From assembly GCA_036639875.1 (NCBI GenBank), contig JAVWHX010000069.1, positions 1 to 10,890 on the forward strand: DNA of 10,890 bases, written 5' to 3'. The position numbers and the translations under genes were made by a program. The stretch's first letter is position 1. Each line of letters begins with the position of its first letter. The DNA comes from JAVWHX01 sp036639875 (GTDB lineage Bacteria; Bacillota_I; Bacilli_A; Erysipelotrichales; Coprobacillaceae). Below, piece after piece: positions 4,950-10,890 of the stretch. The notes under the pieces were generated by a model. It was not told where the DNA came from and made no database searches. It was given only the letters and a program-made list of their open reading frames with translations.

Positions 4950-6317
4950 ATGATAGAGAAATTATTGATAGCTAACCGTGGTGAAATTGCTGTTAGGATT
5001 ATTAGAACTTGTAAAGAAATGGGAATTCAAACAGTTGCTGTTTATTCAACAGCAGATCGTTTATCTTTACATGTTCAATTAGCTGATGAAGCGGTATGTA
5101 TTGGAGGACCATTATCTAATGATTCTTATTTAAATATGAATGCAATTATTCAAGCAGCTTGTAATACAGGTTGTGATGCGATTCATCCAGGATTTGGTTT
5201 TTTAAGTGAAAATAGTCAATTTGCAAGATTGGTTGCACAATGCGATCTTATTTTTATTGGACCTTCTCCAGATATTATTGATGCTTTAGGAAATAAAGCT
5301 CAAGCTAGAAAAATGATGAAAGAAGCAGGTGTTCCCATTATTCCTGGTTCTAAAGAAATCATTGAAACTGTTGAAAAAGGTATTGAAGTGGCTAATGAGA
5401 TTGGTTACCCAGTTATGGTAAAAGCAAGTAATGGTGGTGGCGGTCGTGGTATGCGTATTGTTATGAATGAAGAAGAGTTTGAAACGCAATATCAAAATGC
5501 TAAATCAGAAGCTAAAGCATGTTTTGGAGATGATGATGTTTACTTAGAAAAGTTTATTGAAAATCCAAAACATATTGAAGTACAAGTTGTTGGAGATCAA
5601 CATGGCAATGTCATTCATTTGTTTGAAAGAGATTGTTCTTTTCAAAGACGTAATCAAAAGATGATTGAGGAAGCTCCTTGTCATACTTTAAATAAAGAAA
5701 TTCGTCAACATCTATGTGAAGATGCAATTAGAGCATGTCAACATGTAGGTTATAATAGTTTAGGAACAATTGAATTCTTATTAGATAAACATGGAAAGTA
5801 TTATTTTATGGAAATGAATACAAGAATTCAAGTTGAACATCCAATTACTGAACAAATCACTGGTATTGATTTGGTAAGATTACAAATTAGAATTGCTGAA
5901 GGAATTAAACTTCCTTATCAACAAGAGGATATTAAACAAAATGGATATGCATTAGAATGTCGTATTAATGCTGAAGATATGAATAGAGATTTTGCTCCTG
6001 CTCCTGGTACTATCGCATTTATGCATGTTCCTGGTGGACGTGGAATTCGTATTGATAGTGCTATGTATAGTGGATATTCTATTCCACCATTCTATGATTC
6101 AATGATTTTAAAGTTAATTACTTTTGCTCCAACGCGTCTTGAATGTATTAAAAAGATGCGTGCTGCTTTAAGTGAATTAATTATTGATGGAATTCAAACG
6201 AATACAAAATTCCATTATTATGTTTTACATTCAAAAGAATTTATTGAAGGTAAATATGATACTGGATTTAGTGAATCCTTTATAAAGGAGTTGAAAGATA
6301 ATGGATCAATTGTTTAA
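4950..6317 (+). CDS. accC: acetyl-CoA carboxylase biotin carboxylase subunit
   Basis: An ATP-grasp enzyme that uses ATP and bicarbonate to carboxylate the biotin on AccB. At 455 residues it has the usual length. Visible features are the N-terminal LIANRGEIAVRI (6-17), the glycine-rich ATP loop KASNGGGGRGMR (158-169), the ERDCSFQRRNQK segment ending at Lys237, metal and catalytic residues Glu275 and Glu288, MEMNTRIQVEHP (287-298) with Arg292, and Arg338 in LECRINAED. These match the active-site residues of the E. coli enzyme. AAGGTG lies 5 nt before the ATG. The end overlaps accD by 17 nt, indicating translational coupling. Confidence 0.96.
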   Translation: MIEKLLIANRGEIAVRIIRTCKEMGIQTVAVYSTADRLSLHVQLADEAVCIGGPLSNDSYLNMNAIIQAACNTGCDAIHPGFGFLSENSQFARLVAQCDLIFIGPSPDIIDALGNKAQARKMMKEAGVPIIPGSKEIIETVEKGIEVANEIGYPVMVKASNGGGGRGMRIVMNEEEFETQYQNAKSEAKACFGDDDVYLEKFIENPKHIEVQVVGDQHGNVIHLFERDCSFQRRNQKMIEEAPCHTLNKEIRQHLCEDAIRACQHVGYNSLGTIEFLLDKHGKYYFMEMNTRIQVEHPITEQITGIDLVRLQIRIAEGIKLPYQQEDIKQNGYALECRINAEDMNRDFAPAPGTIAFMHVPGGRGIRIDSAMYSGYSIPPFYDSMILKLITFAPTRLECIKKMRAALSELIIDGIQTNTKFHYYVLHSKEFIEGKYDTGFSESFIKELKDNGSIV

Positions 6318-7164
6318 AAAAAGAAACCAAGAATTAAAAGAATTTTCTTCATGGTTAAAAAGACCTAAAAAGAAAGAAAAAAAGGAAATCCCTGACAATA
6401 TCTTTAAACAATGTGTTTCATGTCATGAATCTATTCCTTATATGTCATTAGTTCATAATCATTATGTATGTCCTAAATGTGGACATCATTTAAAGATTAG
6501 TGCTAGACAAAGAATTAGAGATTTAGTTGATGAAGGAACTTTTAAAGAATTATTTGAAAGAGATGTAACAAAAAATATTGAAAACTTTCCTGGTTATGAT
6601 GATAAATTAAAAAAAGCTAAAATGACGACTGGTATGAATGAAGCTGTTATTTGTGGAGTTGGTAGAATTGGTAAATGTAAGACAGTTATCTGTGTTATGG
6701 ATTCTAACTTTATGATGGGTAGTATGGGTAAAGTTGTTGGTGAAAAATTGACCAAAGCAACTGAATATGCAACAAGAAAAGGTTATCCATTAATTATCAG
6801 TTGTACAAGTGGTGGTGCTAGAATGCAAGAAGGAATTGATTCTTTAATGCAAATGGCTAAGGTAAGTGCTGCGTTAAAGCGTTTATCTAATCATGGTGGT
6901 TTATATATTACTTTATTAACGCATCCAACAACTGGTGGAGTTAGTGCTAGTTTTGCAATGTTAGGAGATATTATTATTTCTGAACCTCAAGCTTTAATTG
7001 GGTTTGCTGGTAAAAGAGTTATTCAAGATACAATTAAACAAGAATTACCTGAAGGTTTTCAAACTGCTGAATTCTTATTAGAAAAAGGTTTTATTGATAT
7101 GATTGTAGAAAGAGCAAATATGAAAAATGTCTTAAGTGATATTTTGAAAATGCATGGAGGGTAG
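6301..7164 (+). CDS. accD: acetyl-CoA carboxylase carboxyltransferase subunit beta
   Basis: AccD pairs with AccA to transfer the carboxyl group from biotin to acetyl-CoA, forming malonyl-CoA. The 287 residues start with a lysine-rich tail, then a four-cysteine zinc ribbon (Cys38, Cys41, Cys57, Cys60), then a crotonase-type carboxyltransferase domain. Oxyanion and substrate loops are seen in SGGARMQEG (170-178) and TTGGVSASFAMLGD (210-223), with ELPEGFQTAEFLLE near the end. AAGGAG at 6285-6290 is 10 nt before the ATG; the start lies inside the end of accC in another frame. accA follows with no gap. Confidence 0.95.
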   Translation: MDQLFKKRNQELKEFSSWLKRPKKKEKKEIPDNIFKQCVSCHESIPYMSLVHNHYVCPKCGHHLKISARQRIRDLVDEGTFKELFERDVTKNIENFPGYDDKLKKAKMTTGMNEAVICGVGRIGKCKTVICVMDSNFMMGSMGKVVGEKLTKATEYATRKGYPLIISCTSGGARMQEGIDSLMQMAKVSAALKRLSNHGGLYITLLTHPTTGGVSASFAMLGDIIISEPQALIGFAGKRVIQDTIKQELPEGFQTAEFLLEKGFIDMIVERANMKNVLSDILKMHGG

Positions 7165-8091
7165 ATGATGTTCCTCAAAGAAAATGAAATTAAAATAAAA
7201 GAATTAGAAGTCAAAAGATTATCTTTAGATCATAGTGATCCTGCATATGATCAATTGACTTTAGAATTAGATAAATTAACAAAAGAAACTTATAGTGATT
7301 TAACTGCATGGGATCGTGTTTGTTTAGCAAGACATCCTGAGCGTTGTAAAGCACAAGATTATATTCGAGGATTATTCCATGATTTTTATGAGTTTCATGG
7401 AGATAGATGCTTTGGTGATGATAAGGCTATTATTGGTGGGATTGCGTATTTTCATGATACACCTGTAACAGTTATTGCTCAGGCTAAAGGAAAGAGTTTA
7501 CAAGAAAATCTTGATCGTCGTTTTGGGATGAGTAATCCTGAAGGATATCGTAAAGCATTAAGACTTGCTAGACAAGCTGAAAAGTTTAAACGTCCGATTA
7601 TTACTTTTGTAGATACTGCAGGAGCATATCCTGGTTTAGAAGCAGAAGAAAGAGGACAAGCACAAGCGATTGCTGATTGTTTATATACTTTCTCTGATTT
7701 AAAGACACCAGTTATATGTGTTGTTTTATCTGAAGGTGGAAGTGGTGGAGCACTTGCTTTAAGTGTTGCTGATAGAATTATTATGTTAGAGAATGCAGTT
7801 TATTCTGTATTATCTCCTGAAGGTTTTTCTAGTATTTTATGGAAAGATGATTCTCGTGTTCAAGAAGCTGCAGAAGTTATGAAATTAACTTCTTATGATT
7901 TATATGATAAGGGAATTATTGATTATCTTGTTAAAGAACCATTAGGTGGAGTTCAAAATGATATGACTTTGGTTTTACATGATTTAGATAGATATATTGG
8001 TGAACAATTAAAAGTATTATCAACAACTAAAGAAAGAGACTTGTTGGAAAAACGTTATGAGAAATTCCGTAAGTTAGGGAAGATGTCATGA
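7165..8091 (+). CDS. accA: acetyl-CoA carboxylase carboxyltransferase subunit alpha
   Basis: This is the alpha partner of AccD in the carboxyltransferase. The helical N-terminus (about 1-50) is followed by ARHPER, DTAGAYPG (150-157), EGGSGGALAL (190-199) and YSVLSPEG (213-220), all typical of AccA. At 308 residues it is close to the usual 310-320. Two start codons stand side by side. GGAGG at 7156-7160 is 4 nt from the ATG at 7165 and 7 nt from the ATG at 7168; the second spacing matches other genes here better, so the true product may be one residue shorter. It starts directly after the accD stop, and its TGA overlaps the fabH start (ATGA). Confidence 0.95.
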   Translation: MMFLKENEIKIKELEVKRLSLDHSDPAYDQLTLELDKLTKETYSDLTAWDRVCLARHPERCKAQDYIRGLFHDFYEFHGDRCFGDDKAIIGGIAYFHDTPVTVIAQAKGKSLQENLDRRFGMSNPEGYRKALRLARQAEKFKRPIITFVDTAGAYPGLEAEERGQAQAIADCLYTFSDLKTPVICVVLSEGGSGGALALSVADRIIMLENAVYSVLSPEGFSSILWKDDSRVQEAAEVMKLTSYDLYDKGIIDYLVKEPLGGVQNDMTLVLHDLDRYIGEQLKVLSTTKERDLLEKRYEKFRKLGKMS

Positions 8092-9071
8092 TAAACAATG
8101 TTAATATTATAGGAAGTGGTTATGCTGTTCCTTTAAAGAAAGTTACAAATCATGATTTAGAAGCAAGAGTTGATACGAATGATGAATGGATTGTTCAAAG
8201 AACTGGTATTTCATCTCGTTATGTGAGTGAAGAAGAAAATACAAGTGATTTAGGTTATCGTGCTGCTTTAAAAGCGATTGATGATGCTGGTATTGAAAAA
8301 GAAAGTATTGAAGCTATTTTGGTTGCGACAATGTCACCTGATTGCTTTACGCCTTCTACAGCTTGTCTTATTCAAGAAAAACTTGGTTTAGTTAATCAAC
8401 CATCTTTTTTTGCAATTGATATTAATGCTGCTTGTAGTGGTTTTGTATATGCTTTTCAATTAGCAAGTGATATGTTAAATAGATATAATCGTATTTTAAT
8501 TATTGGTTGTGAAACAATTAGTAAGATGATTGATTGGGATGATCGTGGAACTTGTGTATTATTTGGTGATGGAGCTGGGGCAATGATCGTTGAAAAAGGT
8601 CATATGGCTTTAACTCATTATTCAAATAGTATTGGAGATAGTGATGGAGCATTACGTGTGGATGGTTTACCATTGGTTAAATCTTTACAAAATAATAATC
8701 CTGTTAATCACTATATGACAATGAAAGGTAACGATGTATTCCGTTTTGCGGTAAAAGTGATGAAAGAAGCCATTGAGACTGTTTTAGAACAATCAGGGTT
8801 ATCTATTGAGGATATAGACTTGATTATTCCTCATCAAGCCAATTATCGTATAATCGCCCATGTTGCAAAGAAGATGAAAGTTGATATTTCTAAATTCTAT
8901 ATGAACTTACAAGAATTTGGAAACACTTCAGCAGCAAGTGTACCAATTGCTTATGGTTATGCAAAAGAAGCTGGTCTTATTCAATCAAATAGTCGTATTA
9001 TTATGGTTGGTTTTGGATCAGGACTTGCTTATGGTGCAACATTGATAGATGGACAAGGAGGAAAGTTATAA
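8088..9071 (+). CDS. fabH: beta-ketoacyl-ACP synthase III
   Basis: FabH starts fatty acid synthesis by condensing an acyl-CoA primer with malonyl-ACP. The thiolase-fold protein has 327 residues and the catalytic triad Cys116 (NAACSGF), His249 (IIPHQAN) and Asn279 (FGNTSAAS). The glycine-rich C-terminal loop GFGSGLAYGA is also present. The N-terminal DEWIVQRTGI segment is diagnostic for FabH rather than FabF. AGGGA is 7 nt upstream. The start overlaps the accA stop by 4 nt and the stop overlaps the fabK start by 1 nt (TAATG), so translation is probably coupled. Primer preference (acetyl or branched) cannot be read safely from sequence. Confidence 0.95.
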   Translation: MINNVNIIGSGYAVPLKKVTNHDLEARVDTNDEWIVQRTGISSRYVSEEENTSDLGYRAALKAIDDAGIEKESIEAILVATMSPDCFTPSTACLIQEKLGLVNQPSFFAIDINAACSGFVYAFQLASDMLNRYNRILIIGCETISKMIDWDDRGTCVLFGDGAGAMIVEKGHMALTHYSNSIGDSDGALRVDGLPLVKSLQNNNPVNHYMTMKGNDVFRFAVKVMKEAIETVLEQSGLSIEDIDLIIPHQANYRIIAHVAKKMKVDISKFYMNLQEFGNTSAASVPIAYGYAKEAGLIQSNSRIIMVGFGSGLAYGATLIDGQGGKL

Positions 9072-10012
9072 TGATGTTAAATGAAATGTTAAATATAAAG
9101 TATCCAATTATTCAAGGAGCAATGGCAAATATTGCAACTGCTGAATTTGCAGCATGTGTTTCTAATTGTGGTGGTCTTGGAATTATTGCAACTGGATCTA
9201 TGGATGAAAATCAAACCAGAGATGAAATTAGAAAATGTAAACAATTAACTGATAAACCATTTGGAGTTAATGTTATGTTAATGAATCCACGTACTGAAGC
9301 CATCTTTGAAGTGATTGTTGAAGAAGGTGTTCCGGTTGTTACAACTGGGGCAGGTAATCCTGGACCATATATGGCGAAATTAAAAGAAGTTGGAATCAAA
9401 GTATTCCCTGTTGTTCCTAGTGTTGGTCTTGCTAGAAGAATGGAACGTGCTGGAGCTGATGCGGTGATTGTTGAAGGTGGAGAATCTGGAGGACATGTTG
9501 GAGAAATGACTTCAATGGCATTAATTCCTCAAGTTGTTGATGCAATCAATATTCCAGTTATTGGAGCTGGTGGAATTGCTGATGGTAGAGGAATGTTAGC
9601 AGCTTTATCTTTAGGAGCAGTTGGTGTTCAAATTGGAACTTGCTTATTAGTTGCTGATGAATGTCCTATTCATGAAAACTATAAAGAAGCTGTTATTAAA
9701 GCGAAAGATACTGATACAGTTGTCACAGGAAGAAGTTTAAATGCTCCTGTCAGAGTCTTAAAAAATCAAATGTCTAGAGAATATTTAAATATCGAAGCAC
9801 ATTTAGAAAATCGTGAAGAACTTGAAAAATTAACACTTGGAGCTTTAAGAAAAGCTGTTTTAGAAGGTGATATGAAAATGGGTTCTGTTATGATTGGACA
9901 AATTGCTGGAATGGTTAAAGAGAAAAAACCTATGCAACAAATCTTAGATGAAATGATGTCATCAACAAAAGAAAGATATACATATATAACTCATGTTATG
10001 GAGGAATTATAA
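9071..10012 (+). CDS. fabK: FMN-dependent enoyl-ACP reductase II
   Basis: FabK reduces the trans-2-enoyl-ACP at the end of each elongation cycle using NAD(P)H and FMN; it replaces FabI in many Firmicutes and is insensitive to triclosan. This TIM-barrel flavoprotein of 313 residues has YPIIQGAMA (11-19), CGGLGIIATG (33-42), TTGAGNP (91-97), GGHVG with His142 (family-conserved), GAGGIADG (165-172) and GAVGVQIGT (182-190). The C-terminal GSVMIGQIAGMV is close to what I recall of pneumococcal FabK. Context within an acc/fab operon supports FabK over a generic nitronate monooxygenase. GGAGG lies 9 nt before the first ATG; a second ATG follows immediately, 12 nt away, and is less likely. Confidence 0.92.
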   Translation: MMLNEMLNIKYPIIQGAMANIATAEFAACVSNCGGLGIIATGSMDENQTRDEIRKCKQLTDKPFGVNVMLMNPRTEAIFEVIVEEGVPVVTTGAGNPGPYMAKLKEVGIKVFPVVPSVGLARRMERAGADAVIVEGGESGGHVGEMTSMALIPQVVDAINIPVIGAGGIADGRGMLAALSLGAVGVQIGTCLLVADECPIHENYKEAVIKAKDTDTVVTGRSLNAPVRVLKNQMSREYLNIEAHLENREELEKLTLGALRKAVLEGDMKMGSVMIGQIAGMVKEKKPMQQILDEMMSSTKERYTYITHVMEEL

Positions 10013-10890
10013 TGATTAAAATTCAGAATCGTTCATTAGATATTCCAATTATTCAAGGTGGAATGGGTGTGGGTGTTTCATTATCATCATTAGCTGGAAA
10101 CGTTGCTAAATGTGGTGGCTTAGGTGTTATAAGTGCTGCTCATCCAGGTTTTAACTTTGAAGGATTTAGAAAGAATCCAATAAAAATTAATTGTGAAGCT
10201 ATTAAATATCATATCAAAAAAGCTAAAGAAATAGCTCAAGGTAAGGGTCTTATTGGTGTTAATATTATGGTGGCTGGTAACGGTTATGAAGATATGGTTC
10301 AAGCATCTGTTGATGGTGGTGCTGATGCGATTATTTCTGGTGCTGGATTACCTTTAGATTTGCCTAAATATGCTCAAGGAAAAGCTTTATTAGCCCCAAT
10401 TGTATCTAGTGGTAAAGCTATTCGTTTAATTGCCAAAGTATGGGAAAAACGTTATCAATGTACACCTGATTTTGTTGTGATTGAAGGTAGTGAAGCTGGT
10501 GGACATCTTGGTTTTAAAAAAGAAGATTTATTAGCAGGAGCTTGTCAAACTCTTGAAGATATATTAGAAGATGTAAAAAAAGAACTTGAACCTTTTCAAG
10601 AAAAATTCAAAAAAACAATTCCTATCTTTGTAGCTGGTGGAATTGATTGTGGTAAGAAGTTAGCAGCGTTTATAAAAAAAGGAGCAACTGGTGCTCAAAT
10701 AGGAACACCATTTATTGCAACTTATGAATGTGATGCTTCTCAAGAATTTAAAGATGCAGTTATCAATGCAACTGAAGAAGATATTCAAATTGTTAAGAGT
10801 CCTACTGGATTCCCTGGTAGAGCTGTAGTCAATGCATTTGTCAAGAAAACAAGAGAAACAGGAAATATCAGTATGAAGAATTGTTTATCT
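10012..10890 (+). CDS. nitronate monooxygenase-family flavoprotein, second FabK-like gene (partial, runs off the end)
   Basis: The first 293 residues are present with no stop. The ATG overlaps the fabK TAA by 1 nt and GGAGG lies 7 nt upstream. This is an FMN TIM-barrel protein with IPIIQGGMGVG (11-21), CGGLGVISAA (34-43), SGAGLP (109-114), GGHLG with His165, VAGGID (207-212) and GATGAQIGT (224-232). It differs from FabK by insertions, notably an acidic, lysine-rich stretch at about 170-203, and belongs to the longer group annotated as nitronate monooxygenase, usually about 350 residues or more. From memory, that group has a cysteine-containing tail; CLS at the window edge may be its start. 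Operon position suggests a role in lipid metabolism or detoxification, but the substrate is unknown. Confidence 0.85.
   Translation, partial: MIKIQNRSLDIPIIQGGMGVGVSLSSLAGNVAKCGGLGVISAAHPGFNFEGFRKNPIKINCEAIKYHIKKAKEIAQGKGLIGVNIMVAGNGYEDMVQASVDGGADAIISGAGLPLDLPKYAQGKALLAPIVSSGKAIRLIAKVWEKRYQCTPDFVVIEGSEAGGHLGFKKEDLLAGACQTLEDILEDVKKELEPFQEKFKKTIPIFVAGGIDCGKKLAAFIKKGATGAQIGTPFIATYECDASQEFKDAVINATEEDIQIVKSPTGFPGRAVVNAFVKKTRETGNISMKNCLS

Noticed and set aside
5286..5495. Minus-strand open frame of 69 codons inside accC
   Set aside because: Its odd composition, rich in Phe, Asn and Thr, is what antisense of an AT-rich gene gives; accC is certain on the other strand.
9211..9399. Minus-strand open frame of 62 codons inside fabK
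   Set aside because: Antisense shadow of a strongly supported gene, with no independent evidence.
10120..10302. Minus-strand open frame of 60 codons inside the last gene
   Set aside because: Antisense shadow; the plus-strand frame carries clear family motifs throughout.
1..10890. CRISPR arrays, insertion sequences, tRNA or rRNA genes, phage or defence genes
   Set aside because: No regularly spaced repeats, transposase frames, cloverleaf or rRNA-like sequence were seen on either strand by reading.

Overview
The window is a low-GC (roughly one-third GC by eye) Gram-positive chromosomal segment. Strong GGAGG ribosome sites, a sortase (LPxTG) surface protein, FabK as enoyl reductase and an ECF-type BioY all point to Firmicutes. 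The overall flavour suggests an Erysipelotrichia / Coprobacillaceae-type gut bacterium, but that is inference. accA ends in TGA, so the standard bacterial code applies and a Mollicutes code-4 genome is unlikely.

Layout. Positions 1-108 hold the tail of an ABC transporter ATP-binding domain. It converges on a minus-strand M50 (site-2-protease-like) membrane metalloprotease gene (135-1268), with a shared bidirectional terminator between them. A divergent intergenic region follows, carrying a 13-bp-arm inverted repeat that looks like a BirA (biotin repressor) operator in front of bioY (1395-1913). bioY ends in a compact terminator. Next is a monocistronic gene for a 600-residue LPxTG cell-wall protein with BspA-type leucine-rich repeats and Ig-like modules (2110-3912). 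It has its own promoter, a 34-nt hairpin in its leader, and a terminator.

After an AT-rich 300-bp regulatory gap, a type II fatty acid synthesis operon fills the rest: acpP, accB, accC, accD, accA, fabH, fabK, and a second FabK-like flavoprotein (nitronate monooxygenase family) that runs off the window. From accB onward the genes touch or overlap by 1-17 nt, or are 0-9 nt apart, so they are probably translationally coupled. A hairpin separates acpP from accB and may act as an attenuator or processing site.

How it works together. AccB is biotinylated at Lys106. AccC carboxylates that biotin, and AccD/AccA pass the carboxyl group to acetyl-CoA to make malonyl-CoA. FabH starts chains on ACP and FabK performs the last reduction of each elongation cycle. 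BioY imports the biotin that AccB needs. The remaining cycle genes (fabD, fabG, fabF, fabZ) are not in the window and may lie downstream. I see no wholly new system. The most interesting signals are regulatory: the BirA-like site, a palindrome at the predicted acpP transcription start, the acpP-accB hairpin and the surface-protein leader hairpin.
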